Below are positions 1 through 12,254 of a DNA stretch of 64,000 nt, piece after piece (positions within the stretch are counted from its first letter, which is position 1; the number at the start of each line of letters is the position of its first letter). Source of the DNA: Diaporthe sp. PMI_573 (lineage: Eukaryota; Ascomycota; Sordariomycetes; Diaporthales; Diaporthaceae). Location of the stretch: assembly GCA_021399435.1 (NCBI GenBank), contig JAJTUP010000004.1:1550001-1614000 (forward strand), read 5' to 3'. The position numbers and the translations under genes are program-made. The notes beneath the pieces were generated by a model. That model saw nothing but the letters and a program-made list of their open reading frames with translations. It was not told the origin of the DNA and made no database searches.

Positions 1-355
1 GATGCAGTCCCCAGAGGGAGTATTTCATCTCCCATCTCGGCACATGTTCTGGTTTCTCCCGCTATTACCGCGGTGTGAAGACAGTCGGCCTTCCGTGCTT
101 CGCTTCCCGTCGTGTCGCGTCAGGTTGGCCGACTTTCTGACCAGAGACCAACCTGTCGTGCACACAAGCAGTGTTAACCTCCCGCCATGCTTCGGCGGAA
201 TACCCCAAGCAGGCATGGTGCATGCGCTGCGTCAACACGGGAGGGGGGGCCGGTCCGCGTAAACGCGCGATCGATACACGACCGCATAAATGTGTTGTTG
301 CCTCCGTCAAGTGCCCTGTTGGAACAGAGAACACTTCCGGTCAAGCCTCCGGCTT
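1..355. other. intergenic, no gene seen
   Basis: This is the 3' flank of the FCF2 gene on the minus strand. I see no continuous coding frame with protein-like composition and no RNA gene. It runs to the left window edge, so a gene beyond the edge cannot be excluded. Confidence 0.5.
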
Positions 356-1172
356 TCAGCCTCTCTTTCTCCTGGCTGCCATCAGCCTCTTGTAGTGGCC
401 CTTCTTGCCACTCATCTTCTTTTCCTGGATCTTCTGATATCTGTCCTTGAATTTTCCATCCGACTCTCCGGTGGCTAGGACCTCCTCGACAAGAGTGCGC
501 TTTCTCTCCTTCCTTGTCAATCGTCCATTGTGGTGCTCGATTGGTCCTTCGACCAAGGTTCCGAACTGAGAGAAGGCAGGAGTTGGATCCTTCCTGTTAT
601 CCTTCCGAAAAAACTTCTTCCTGTCGACGATTCCCCTCATCCGTAACAACATAAACTCCCGCTTCACCTTGGGGTCATCGATCTGGGTCCGCGGCATGTA
701 GTTCCAAGCGGCGCCGGCGTTGTCTGGCACGGACTGTCATCCAGTTAGCGAGCTGATCGTGAAAACGACGGGCAAGACACACAAGGATGGAGGTAATGAT
801 CAGAGTAACTATAGACTTCAAAAACAATCATGTATGTTGCAGGATCTGCTCCCAAAACGGGGGCTCGTCGCCGCGTCATTGGAGTTTGGGATAAAATTTC
901 CTCATAAGAAAAGCGGGTGGAAAGTTGATGTCTGCGCGTACCTTTTTGTCCTTGGACTTCAGCTGAGGGACACGAAGCGCCAGAGGCTCCTTCTTTCCAG
1001 TCGTGTCCTGAACGGCCTTGCCAACCAGCGCCGTGGAAGGCGATGGTGTTTTGGGGGCCGTCAGTGCCCTTGCCTGACGAACAGACTGGTCAGCCGGCTT
1101 GCCGGCCAGTGAGAGCTCGGCAGAGCTCAGAAGCTGATCAATATCATGATCGGACAAATCAATGGCCGCCAT
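356..1172 (-). CDS. FCF2: rRNA-processing protein FCF2
   Basis: A nucleolar protein of the Fcf2 family, which in yeast acts in the small-subunit processome at the early pre-rRNA cleavages leading to 18S rRNA. Two exons join in phase: 1172-942 (77 codons) and 733-356 (125 codons plus stop), giving 202 residues; yeast Fcf2 is about 217. The 208-base intron has a GTACGC donor, a GCTAAC branch site and an ACAG acceptor. The family block is in exon 2: AWNYMPRT, then KREFMLLRMRGIVDRKKFFRKD-like residues with the LLRMR...DRKKF core, and a basic C-terminus (KKGHYKRLMAARRKRG) as expected for a nucleolar protein. The acidic N-terminus starts MAAIDLSDHDID. It is divergent from HAP5. Family assignment is firm; the function is by homology. 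Confidence 0.88.
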
Positions 1173-2802
1173 GATGAACGCGGTGTTTGTCCGTTCAAGA
1201 CGGTGAAGGGAAGAGGGAGAGGCAGTGGACGGTCTGAAGCCCGAATTTCGAATTTTTGAAGACTGGTGTTGCGAAAAAAAGACACCAGGATGGCACGGGC
1301 CACCCTCTAGCTCGCCGACTTCTGCGGGAGGCAGCTAGGCACAAACCGGTTAGCTGCCTCAGGCCTGAAGCTCTGGAGGCACAGAGGTACGTACCTGACA
1401 GATCCAGTACTGCGGTACATATCTCGAGCCGGACTTGGAGATGCCGACGGTGAGGTCACAGAAGGGAACCTGTCACCTGTGTGGCATCTCAACGCCTCTC
1501 TAAGACATTCGCGGACACCCAAGCCCCCCCTGAGCTGGTCTGCCACACTTTGCCAGCTGTCATATAGCCATGGATGCGCTACTGTAGCTGCAGGAGCTGC
1601 AGGTTTGGGTTGTGAGGCTGCTTGAGATGGGCTTGATGGGGAACACGGGCCGCCCGTGTGTACGCTGGCATACCAGGTTGGTGAGAGGGGGGGGGTGTGG
1701 TGAGCTGGACGAAGTGCTGTGTGTGGTTGACACCGAGACTGAGACAGAGGGAAGGGGCATCGGGTTGATGGAATACTGTAGCTGTCGGAACACCGCTGGG
1801 CCTGGCAGGGGAAAGGCGGGCGTGTTGAGTCCCTGCACTCGGTCTTGATGCCCAACCCTGCTGCTGGCCCTGACCGCCCCTCATACTTCAATCGTCATCT
1901 TTCCCTTCCGGAGGAGTCCATGGGAATAGCTGGATTCTAGTCCTCAGCACTGCCGATTCCGTCACGATCTCTGTCCAGCGAAGATCTTGGGGACGTTGAG
2001 AGAAAAAAGCATATAAAAACCGTATGTGCACTCTGGCGTGGGGACCTCCCGTCTCACACCTTGGATCTTGGGTGGACGCCCCGGAACAGCCCCTCCCCCT
2101 CCCACATTCCACCTCTCCTCCCCTAGCTTACCCGCGCTAGCTGACTGGCCCGAGTTCGTCCTCTAAAACAGACGAGCTTCTCAGGGCAAACTCCACCTTG
2201 GTCACCCATTCGCTACTCCGTACCTCAACTCAAAAGCCACCCCAGCCAATCAATTGACCGCATCGCATCGTAGCTATCAAGTGAGGTGAGTTCGTCAATC
2301 CGGCCCATCCACAGAGCTTCCCAGAGAATGGCGTCGGATCCCTTGGGAACCAACGAGCGCGCGGCGCAAACCGGTAGCGCGCGCTGTTGCGCCTCGCAAC
2401 TCGAAGTCAACAGTCCAAAAGAAAACATCAAGTTGTCGCCGGGCCGCAAAACATGCAGCGCCTCGGATGTGAGCCCCGGGAAAGCTGGGCAGCGGCAACC
2501 AGCTCGAAGCTCCGTCTGACGCGCCAAACGCGCCCGGTAGTGAACCAATGCTGATTCCTGCCTTTTTTTTCGCGCAACACAGGACTCGAAGCCGAGAGCG
2601 TCGCCAGATTCGAGTCACCCGCTCTCTTGTGCATCGTAAACCCCCATCGGATCAAACCATCGCGCAACGGCCCGGTCTCTTATAAGTCGACCTTGCTCAC
2701 CACCAACCAACCAATCAATCAATCAATCAACCAACCAACCACCATCACCACCCCACCAACTCTTCCCGTCGTCGCGTCGGTTTGTAGTATTTCCATCCCA
2801 TC
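1173..2802. other. shared upstream region of FCF2 and HAP5
   Basis: About 1.6 kb between two divergent genes, so it holds both promoters and probably a long HAP5 leader. Visible elements are a TATA-like ATATAAAA at 2011-2018, a second TATAAG near 2681, and a tetranucleotide tract just before the HAP5 start. Open frames here are short and have no protein-like signature. Confidence 0.5.
2704..2740 (+). repeat. AACC/AATC tetranucleotide microsatellite in HAP5 leader
   Basis: A run of four-base units switching from AACC to AATC (four copies) and back to AACC, about 65-100 bases upstream of the HAP5 start codon and probably within the 5' UTR. It is likely polymorphic between strains. Confidence 0.8.
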
Positions 2803-3891
2803 ATGGATCCCTCCCAGAACCAGCAGCAAGCACAACAGCAACAGGCCCGGCCTGTATACGACACCAGCCACGGTGGACACTATGGTAAGCTACATGACCA
2901 GGCCTCCGTCTCATGCGACCAGCCAGGAAGAAGCTGACCGTGCGACACAAACCAGGCGCGAGCGCAGCGGTTTGTTTGCCCTTCCCCAGAAGACCGAGCG
3001 ACACGACTGGTCGTGCTCATCCGACCCTCATCACTAACACCAGCTCGCAAACCACTAGCTGTCCGCCCAGGGGTACGCGCCGGCAGAGCTCTACACGGGA
3101 CCTTGGGCGAACGTCCACCAGGGACTGAACGGGCAATACAAGGATATCCTCACGACGTACTGGCAGCAGACAATCAACCACCTCGAGAGCGACTCCCACG
3201 ACTACAAGCTCCACCAGCTGCCCCTCGCTCGCATAAAGAAGGTCATGAAGGCGGACCCCGAGGTCAAGATGATTAGTGCTGAGGCCCCGATACTGTTCGC
3301 CAAGGGTTGTGATATCTTCATTACGGAGCTTACTATGCGCGCGTGGATCCACGCCGAGGAGAACAAGCGGCGGACCCTGCAGCGCTCCGACATCGCTTCG
3401 GCACTCGCCAAGTCAGACATGTTCGACTTCCTCATTGACATTGTCCCGCGCGAGGAGGCGGCCTCCCACTCCAAGAGGCAGGCCGGCCAGCAGCAGGCCG
3501 GCCAGGGTGTGCCGCAAGCAGCCCAGGCGCTGCCCGGACAGCACGTCCAAGCAAACCACGCACAGCACCCCATGGGGCCGGCAGACTACGGCATGCCCGG
3601 CCACGCCCTCGGCACGGAGGCCGACTACCGCCAGCCGCCTAACATGTACCCTGGCCAAGTCCCCGCCAACCCTCAGGCTGCATACGGTCAGGCACAGGCC
3701 CCCATGTACGGAGAGATGCCGCCCATGTATGGCTACGAGCCCATGCAGCCACAACAAGTAAGCCCCTCCCTTTCTCGTCCCCCATTGTTTGTCGTTCGTC
3801 CGCCTAATCGTTGTCTTTCTGCATGCACCACAAATGCCACCACCTGAGGAATACAATTCTTAACATGCTTCATCTCGACCAGAGCGCCTGA
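2803..3891 (+). CDS. HAP5: CCAAT-binding factor subunit HAP5 / HapE (NF-YC)
   Basis: The NF-YC histone-fold subunit of the CCAAT-binding complex, a nuclear transcription factor made with HAP2 and HAP3. The core histone fold is unmistakable: [20 protein letters not shown], then [17 protein letters not shown] and [21 protein letters not shown]. It is followed by a Q/P/Y/G-rich tail. A filamentous-type N-terminal extension precedes it ([32 protein letters not shown]). The exons that keep phase are 2803-2884, 2956-2969, 3059-3757 and 3883-3891, giving 267 residues. This model needs a 14-base second exon and a last exon of only three codons (Ser-Ala-stop). Each intron has a GT donor, CTGAC/CTAAC branch site and AG acceptor. 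The identity is certain; the 14-base exon is inferred, because joining exon 1 directly to exon 3 breaks the frame. Confidence 0.93.
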
Positions 3892-4254
3892 AAAGCCTGC
3901 CCCGAGAGAGAGAGAAAGGAAGAATAGACGGATACCCTCGCGCCTTGCTTTTTTTTTTGTTATTCTTTGATGCTTGAGACAACAGGACGTTACCCCACCA
4001 GCAGCCTTAACGCGGGTCGATTGGTTTGGCGTACACGGCAGACAGGATCGAGGTCGTTCGAATATTGAGATCCAAAGTCCCAAGGGCGATGTGCCCATCA
4101 AGTCGCTACTGAACATGGCGTTAGTTAGTAGAGACAAATTGACAATTTCCTTTGCTTTGCGAGTAAGCTGAGCGCTTTGCCCTGCGCGTGCATGCCAAAT
4201 ACTATGACATACACCCACGAGGATAAGGCCCCAGCTGCAATCTCGTATATACGC
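3892..4254. other. convergent 3' flank of HAP5 and SEC15
   Basis: A short tail-to-tail spacer. It has a run of ten T at about 3949-3958 and no coding frame of note. It should hold the 3' UTRs of both genes. Confidence 0.5.
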
Positions 4255-6855
4255 TCAGCTCTTGAAACCGAACCGTGACGAGAAATTGGCCATTGTAGCC
4301 GCCGCGCCCCTCGGCGCCTCGACCGTGTGCGTGAGCTTCTCGAGCAGGACGGGTCCGTTCATGGCGTTGACGGAGCCGTAGTTCCTGTTGCGCACCGAGA
4401 TGTCGTAGAAGTCGTCGGCGTTCTCCGCCTGCATCAGCTTGACCGTCTGCTCGAGCTCCTGGAGGATCTGCATGAGCATGAACGAGTTCTCGAGCCCCTG
4501 GACGAATTCCACCAGGCACTGCACGTCCATGGCCATGGCGGCCACGCCGTTGGGGTTGATGGTCTTGACTTCGGGCTGGAGGGGCAAGGCCTGCAGAGGA
4601 GGGTTTGTAAGTACTTTTGTCACGGAAAATGCGTGGCAGAAGCTATCAAGGTTTGCGACTTACCAGTATCCTTTCGGCAGCATGGTTGAGGGCGTCGTAG
4701 TAGATAAGTTCCTTGATTTCCCGGGGGAGGCCGAGCAGTGTCGAGTTCATGATGTTCGACAAGTATCTAGTCAGTGTCTGGATGTAGTTGCTCGGCTCCG
4801 TTGCAGGAGTTGTTGACATCCTGCATCCTCGGTCAGCATCAGTGGAGACGAGGTAAAATCAACTTTTACAGAGTTGGTCGCGACTCACCAGTCGTATTCC
4901 GCCGTATCTACCAGGTCGTCAATCTTGGAGTTGACCAGCTCGAAGATCCGCTTCTCGGCCGTCTTCTTGTTGTTCCTGAACTGCTCGGTCGCGCTCAAGG
5001 TCACAGGCCCACCGGCTGACGTGGACGATCGAGCCCTAATCAGAAGCTGCTCCAATTCCTGACAAGCGATCTCGAAATGCTCCAAGTTGATGAGAATCTG
5101 AACTATCTGACCCAGGTATTGGGAGCTCAGTCGTTCAACTAAAGACTGGCACACCTTCTGGGTCAAGAGCTCATCGAGAGACTGCAAGATCAGTCAGAAA
5201 ATGATACAGACAATGTGTGTGAAGCAAGAGTGTTACTCACTTTTCTCAGGGTGTCGTCGATGACATTAGGGTGTTGGAAGTGGTCATCGGCAAAGAAATA
5301 GAACTGATTAAGGAAGTTCCTTATGTCGATGCAGCACAACGGGTACATTTGCGAGAATGGTAGGACACATGGGAAGGTCAGTTCCTCGAGGGGGGTGTCC
5401 TGCGTGAACCAGCTGACGTTGACGACTTTTTCGTATTCCTCGGCACTATTGATCGCCATTGGCATGTAGTCATCCGTTGAAACTATCTCTTGGAAGTCTT
5501 CACTGAATCGGCGTTTCAGCAAGTCGGCGTAGGTATCAAACAGCTTGAGCAGGAAGTTATCCAGCATGGCGACAGGATAACCCCAGCCTTCCATGGATTG
5601 GATGAAAAGCGCATAGACGGACTTGATCTTAAGCAGTACCTCCGCGTTGGTAATGCTGCTTAAGCAGCGGGATGTGAGAGTGATTGCGGACGTGCACATG
5701 GAGTCCCAAAGCTCTTCCACGTCCACGGCAGACCGGAGCTGAGGCACGCGCCGCATCGATGCCTTCTCGATGACGGCGAAGCCCGCAATGCCTTCCAGCA
5801 GGCTGTTGAGAGAAGGTTCTTCGTCGCCGTCAACGTGGATCGCGGTTGGTATTAAAAGATCCTTTTGCTGTCGTCTTGTTGCGGCATAATCGGCACGAAG
5901 CTTATCGCTCCGGCCAAGAGCTTGGTGGATGTGCAAACATTCAAACAAGGGCTGGAAGTCCACTTGAAGCTCCTCGTTGTCGAGGACGTCGAACTCTTCA
6001 ACTTCGTCATAGACAAGTTCGATCGCGGAGTTCAGCTTAAAGCTGCTGAGGGTATCATTATTGTCCGTTCGCTCCTTGTGTTTTGATCGCCTCATCTCGG
6101 TGTGATAGAATGTTACCTCACCCAAGAACTGTGAGGTCTCGCGGATGCGAAAGAGCCATGTGTTCAGGTCATTCATGACAGCGTCGCCTATTGATTTCTG
6201 GGAGGTTGGGATGGACTTCTGGATCATGTCTGCCAATTGTTGCTGTGTGGCATACTTGTTCTGTATTATTGGGATCAGATGCTCGTTCTGCAGGTCCTCC
6301 AGCGACTTCAGGGCGGCGTAGTATCTTTTCTTCCGTATCAACTCGTGTGCGTTGTTCACCGCGTGCAGTATCTTAAGAGATCCGTTCAGCGCATCAGAAG
6401 CATCTGCCACGTTCTGCCGGATGGCCCTCTTGTCAACCAGCTTCTGCTTCTGCTCGGCCAGCTCCTGAGTGCTCGACTGTATAGACTGGTTCAACTCGAG
6501 AATCTCTGAGGTCAGGTTGATCGTGCCCTCGCGGACCTTTTGGAGTTGGGTGACGGAGCTCAGGAACTCCTCGTGCTTCGTCAAGCCGATGTTTTCGATC
6601 TCGGCCTCGCGGTCCTCGGCATAGTGGGAGAGGCTCTGGGCCAGGGAGCTGGTTCGGTTACTGGTGCTGGCATCTTTCAGGAGCGGGATGAGTTGGTCGA
6701 GGAAGTCCAAGTCGGAAGAAGCCAAGATGATCTGTGGGAAACTGTCAGTCGGCAGCGCTGGCCACACACTCGCGCTCTTCCCCTGCACAAGGTGGACTAC
6801 TGACCTCGCCGACGGCAGAGCCGTAGTCATCGAACGTTTGAGTCCTCCGCGGCAT
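4255..6855 (-). CDS. SEC15: exocyst complex subunit SEC15
   Basis: The exocyst subunit that links the Rab GTPase Sec4 on secretory vesicles to the tethering complex at growth sites. Five exons join in phase: 6855-6805, 6731-5241, 5181-4889, 4820-4664 and 4590-4255, giving 775 residues, close to the usual fungal Sec15 length. The start MPRRTQTFDDYGSAVGE is typical of filamentous Sec15; choosing the ATG inside this exon as the start would read into intron 1. The N-terminal helical rod (ILASSDLDFLDQLIPLLKD onward) contains a coiled-coil stretch around residues 80-140. The C-terminal half has the alpha-helical DUF1693/Sec15 domain (DNFLLKLFDTYADLLKRRFSEDFQ, then the WFTQDTPLEELTFP region). All introns are short GT-AG. 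Confidence 0.95.
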
Positions 6856-8627
6856 CCTGGATCACTGGATTGGTCGTGGTTATTAGGGGTGACTTTGGAT
6901 CGTGGGGCTGACTCCAGGTGTCAGGAATGAGTGCCGTTCTCTCCTGTTCAACAGGGAATGGTATGCAATCCCAGCATCAGAGGTACTGCATGTGTTGCGC
7001 TGAAGAGTATATTGCCAGCGAGGGGACAGCTGGCTGGGGCGGAGAGTCGAGTGCTCTGATTTCCCTCGAGTTTGGCCAGCAGTAGTGTCCCCGGACGTTG
7101 TTAGCCTTGGGTTCGACGTGCACTTGGGACGAAGGCAGCCTGAGACGGATGTAGCTGGGCTGTCGCGGTGCTGGATACACCCACATCATACTTGGGGGGG
7201 AATGGACCCTACCTAGGCAGCAGGGATGGGTCATGCAGCTGACAGGACAGGGGGGTTGAGCCTCACGGCCCAAATAGCTCCCAGCCGTTGCCAGCTGCCT
7301 CTGACTACACAGCTTGCTTACACGCTTTCCCATAAAGAACCCAAGATGGCCTCATCCACCGTCTTTTGATTTTGTGAAATTGAATCCTTCTTCATACTGG
7401 ATGAATGTCCTTGAGATGTTCATGCTGAACATTGGTCATGTCGCATTGGCTTGCAAAGATGTCCAAAATCGTCCAGCATCTCTGTAGACAATTGCTGATT
7501 CTGCAAAAGGACCCCTAACGAAATGGAACCGGTTTATCAGAATGGCTGTTGAGTAGCATCCTTTAATAATTTCAGCCTGGCTCCAAAAAAAAAAAGACCT
7601 CAGATGAAGTACTGATTGTGCGAGCTCAATAGCATTCATATCAGTTGATGTTCTTGTCCAGAGACCTTGCTTTGTGCATCTTGCAACAGTGGACGGGCTC
7701 CGATGCTCTGGCAACCTCCATGGAGTACAAGTGCTGCTCCAGTGTGATCATATCCATTATCCATGATGCCTGATTACTATGTTTGAACGGCAGCAATAGC
7801 ATTTTCCACATGGTCTGTTCGGGAATAGACTACGTCCCCCATGATGCATAGCACCGACACTGCAGTTTTGAGCATTATTGCAGAAGAAACAGCTACATTC
7901 AATACACATGTTAACTTGACTTCCAGAGCTGGTGTGAAGCACTTTGGTGTCCCTGGGCTTCCCAAAAGACGTTGGCTATCATTTATGACCTTGTTGGGTG
8001 AGGAAGTCCAGAGGGAAGGTGCCTTTGATCACAGCAAAGAGTGCTGTGGCCACCAACAATTTTCGAGCCAAATGAGCATGGAAGGCAGGCAGTTACTTGG
8101 CAAGAGTGCGATTCTTGACAGTGAATCCGGGGAAAGCTTTACGTGGTCATCCATTTCTCATGAATCACTCTTGCCATCCTGGCCCTTGTCAAGCAGAAAA
8201 GCCTTGCTCCTTCCTTCCTCCTTCCCCGCTGGCAACCTCCCAACCTGCCAACGTCCCCTCCTTTCTCTCTCACTTTCCCTGACTTTTGGATTGCACCACT
8301 ATTGCGACTGCCTTACTTGAGCCACTGAAAGCCTGGCCCTCTGCCTCTCTTTCTGTATCCCCCTTCTGGTCTCTCTCTGACCTCCGTTTTTGGACTCTTG
8401 GATCTGGACCTTTGGACTGTTGGACCCGTTATCACTGCACCTCCACCCCGTTTCCTCTCGGGCCTCCCCTTCGAATTTTATCTGTGCCCTTCAAGATTCA
8501 TTCCTTACTTCTCCCGCCTCTGTCAAGCACCTCTGATCTCCTTTGAGACACCCTCCCTTCAAGCATTACCAGCATCCAGCAAGCTCTATAGCAGCCCAAA
8601 CCGACAATCAACATCACTCGTGTCACT
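6856..8627. other. shared upstream region of SEC15 and the Mei2-like gene
   Basis: About 1.8 kb between divergent genes. From about 8200 to the Mei2-like start codon it is strongly C/T-rich, typical of fungal promoters and leaders, with several TGGACT/CTGGAC-type short direct repeats near 8390-8430. No supported gene was found. Confidence 0.5.
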
Positions 8628-11149
8628 ATGGCTCAGCCACACGAGGCATTCCATCCGTCTTCGCCTCCCAGTGAGGGCGGGGCTGAGTCCTACAACCACG
8701 ATGGTACGCCAGACACCCGTCTGACAGCCTTCTCCCCTCTCGAGGAATCGTCCAAGTCCTCCCGCCTCTTCAGTGCCCTCAGTCTGGACGACGGAAACGG
8801 AAAAGACAGAGGTCAGTCCATCGAGTTCAAGAGTCCCACTGGCATTCACCATGTCACCTCTCCCACCTCGTTTGGACCTGGTGCCCAGGACAAGGACCCC
8901 TTTGTCAGCTCCCCTCCCGAGAAGCGTCAAACGAAACTGTCAGCTACTGCCTCAACTTTCAAGCCTCTCCCCACTTCAGTCGTTTCCACGCCAGTCATTG
9001 CCTACGGTTCATCTAGTCTCACTCCCAAACCCTTCGAACGAGCTGTGGCCACGGTTTCTGTGTGCCCGAAGACTGGTCTGCTGTTGGCACCCGGCCTGAG
9101 TCACAACATGGGTTTGACTCGTTCCTTGCGCGTCTCTTCGTCGGATGGTGTGACTGTGGACGCAGTCGAGCAGTACCTCCAGGTAAGTCTATTCTTATCA
9201 ACTGGATAGTGGCATAGTTCCTAACCTCGGGTGACAGACTCTCGAGGAATATGGCGCTCCCTTCCAGGGGCGTCCCAGCCCACCCTTCGCACACGGCTCA
9301 GAGGAGGTTTACATCCGTGCTACCAACATCAGAGATGCTTCGCGGATCCTGAGTGAGTCCAAATGCAAGCCGGAGGGCTGGAGGATCGATTGTTTGGGTG
9401 CTGAAGAGCTCAACAAGGTCTGCTAATCCTTTCATTCCGCTTGCAATGGCACATGTTGACATGAGATCAGTCATGCGGGTATGAGCTGGCCAGCAAGCAT
9501 GAATGCCAGTATACCCTGACCATTCTACTCTCTGCTGATCTGAGCGAGTCTCAAATCGAGGCCAACATCCTCGCACACTTCAAAGATCGCGGTATCTATG
9601 CCTTGGAGCGCCAGCCATCCAGCATTGCAGACACCCTTCACTGGATTGTCGAATTCGACGAGGCCGATCCCGCCTGGGCCACTGAGACCATGGACAAGGG
9701 ATGGATCCTGGTAGGCTCTCTGTCTGTAACGACATAGATCCTTGCCGCTGACTTTGTTTTGTAGCTTGCAGACGTTTTCTACATGATGATGTCGCCGTTC
9801 GGTCTGGGCGGCAGGACTCCACCAGGGGTGAACTGCTATGCCCAATTGCACTCGCCCGTTGTGTCCAGCACTGGAAATTTTGATGCCACGAAAGGTCTCG
9901 ACAATTTGTCACTGGTGGGCTCCCCATTGCCCATGCAGTCAGTGGCCGGAGCTGTATTTCCCTCAGCCCTATCCTTCCGCAGTCCAATGCCCATGACCCC
10001 TTGGTCAATGTACCCATGGGCCCATACTGTGCAGTCACAAAGCACCTATCCAAGCTTCATGCCTCCGGGTAATGCTGTCCATTCGGCCTTCCAGATGTCA
10101 CCGATCTCTTCGCACCAGTCACCAGGTGCAGCGTCACCAAAGACGACCATGTTCGGCCGCCCGATGTCGACCCCTCTGCACTCCGAGGGACGCCGGAACA
10201 CTGCCATGCGTATCAACCGCTCTCAGTTCAGTCCCCCAAGCCCTCACCATAATCATGTCGACATCAACAGAATCAAAGCAGGCACTGATGTCCGCACAAC
10301 GGTATGCCTCCTTCATTTCTGAAACCCTTCCGCACTATCTAATCACCACAGATCATGCTCCGCAATATCCCCAACAAGGTGGACCAGAAAATGCTCAAGC
10401 ACATCGTCGATGAGTCAAGCTGGGGCAAGTACGACTTCATGTACCTGAGGATTGACTTTGCCAACGACTGCAATGTTGGCTACGCTTTCATCAACTTTGT
10501 CGACCCTCTTGACATCATCGATTTTGTCAACAAGCGGGCCAACAAGCGGTGGAACTGCTTCAGAAGCGACAAGATCGCCGAGATCTCGTACGCCAGTAAG
10601 GTTTTATGCTGACCGAGATTCTTGATCTGGCGCTGACAACATCCAGCAATCCAGGGCAAAGACTGCCTTGTCCAGAAATTTCGCAACAGCTCCGTGATGT
10701 TGGAGGCTCACCACTACCGACCCAAGGTAAGTTCAAACCGCCATGGAGGTTTCCACGTTGGTGGCGCTAACTTCGACAGCTCTACTACACCACCAATGGA
10801 CCCGTGCCAGAGTTGGCTGGTGTTGAGGAGGTCTTCCCAGTGCCTGACAATCAGTCGAAGATGAAGCGAAGCTGTGAGAACGCCGAGCATGTTGGTGAGT
10901 TGGACGAGTTACATTCCGTGTCTGCAGACCAAGTGGCTAAACTCGTCCCATCTTCAAGGCCTCTTCACGCCCAATGCTGGCCAACAGTTCCGTGACGAGC
11001 AGCGCCACCGCCGATCCCAGTAAGTTGCTTCTGCTGATTCATTGCATCTTCAGGTGACTGATGGGTACAGATATGATCGAGGTACTCGACTCGCAGCACT
11101 TGAAGAGTGTGACACTTTCGACGTGTACCCTCAAGAGGCCGTCCACTAG
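8628..11149 (+). CDS. Mei2-like RNA-recognition-motif protein
   Basis: An RNA-binding protein of the Mei2 family, defined in fission yeast as a master regulator of entry into meiosis. Nine exons keep phase: 8628-9182, 9238-9417, 9471-9710, 9765-10301, 10352-10595, 10647-10726, 10780-10894, 10959-11019 and 11071-11149, giving 696 residues. The diagnostic part is the C-terminal RRM_2 (about residues 445-550): RNP2-like IMLRNIPNKV, KYDFMYLRIDFANDCNVGYAFINF with the RNP1-like GYAFINF, and WNCFRSDKIAEISYA. A weaker RRM-like segment lies in the middle (QYTLTILLSADLSESQIEA, then YALERQPSS). The rest is Ser/Pro-rich and probably disordered. The family is firm. A role in sexual development is inferred from the family only. 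Confidence 0.9.
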
Positions 11150-12052
11150 CTCGAATGTCACACGATATGCCACTCGGGCCGTGGCGTTTTCAGAAGAATC
11201 CACACTGTTGGCCTTGCAAAGCACCACCACAACTCTCTTGCTATTTATGGGTTGGTCCTCAGCTGCGGTGCAGATTTTGACAGGTTTGGCAATGTTCTCA
11301 ACACCAAGAGTTATCTTTTTCTTCTCTTCCCTTCTCTTTTTGCCACATGCTTGTGCGACTCAAGCAAGCGTTTTACCAATCTCCATGATCTTTGATGAGA
11401 CGCGCTTGCTCGCACGCTCTGCATCTTCTTGCAATTGGTGTCCCACATCATGGTCACCTACATAATTGAGTGTCTTGGCCTAGGAGCCAGTTGGGGTTGG
11501 CGATACGTCTGGCAAAGCAGGAAAGACATCAACCCACGTGCGTCGTTCTATGTCGATGGCATCAGTTTCATAGAACTTGGAGGGTAGTCACCGCTGGTAT
11601 GTAGCCTAGCGCAAGCCAAAACTTCATTTTGCCAACAACCATATACATGTTGCTTCGTTCTGTCTCCGAAAACCACGCGACATTTCTCACCTATCTCATA
11701 GCTGCTTAAGACGCAATGCACGGACCCTCAACACCCTTTGATGCGTGAACGTTGGGCCAAAGCCGTTAGAAACACAAAGTAGGTTGCAGAAGTCTCAAAC
11801 AAACACAGTATGGGTAAGATTTTACAATGGTTTTTCAATAACCGAAAACGAGTGGATTCACATTGTCTGCTGAATTCGAGCCCCTCTGACTGCAACACCT
11901 AGGGCAACATCTAGAGAAATGGTTACGAGCTTCTTGGTATTTTTCCTGCTCCCCTGAGTAAGCCTGCAAGTTTTGTTCTCGCGCTCGTTCACAAGCTTTT
12001 CTCCTCGCAGAGATTCTGCATTCTGTTCCGTGGAACCTAATACTAGGTTTCG

Positions 12053-12254
12053 ATGTCGGCTTCAGTCCATCCAGGTGCAACTGAGGCATTCGAGCACTTC
12101 ATGATCATGTTTATCTCGCAGCTCGCCGTAGCACCCCTCATTGGCCTCTACTCGACCTGGCGCAAGTAGGTGCGCTCGGGATTGGTAGCCGGCTTCCCGA
12201 TACTGCTGATTTGGAATGTCGTCATGGCCACGCGGAAGGCAAGCGACTCGGGTG
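12053..12254 (+). pseudogene. fragment of a membrane protein with an in-frame stop
   Basis: One frame reads MSASVHPGATEAFEHFMIMF and on through a hydrophobic segment to STWRK, then a TAG stop. The same frame continues with VRSGLVAGFPILLIWNVVMA and ends at a TGA after SDSGE. Two hydrophobic segments of 15-20 residues separated by a basic loop suggest the tail of a membrane protein, loosely like the C-terminus of fungal DUF6594 proteins; that resemblance is from memory and weak. The single TAG could also lie in a very short unrecognised intron, but no good acceptor follows. I regard it as a relic. No function is proposed. Confidence 0.3.

Noticed and set aside
1307..1891. A 194-codon minus-strand frame upstream of FCF2
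   Set aside because: Pro/Ser/His-rich composition from CT-rich promoter sequence, no domain, and overlapping frames of similar length in other registers.
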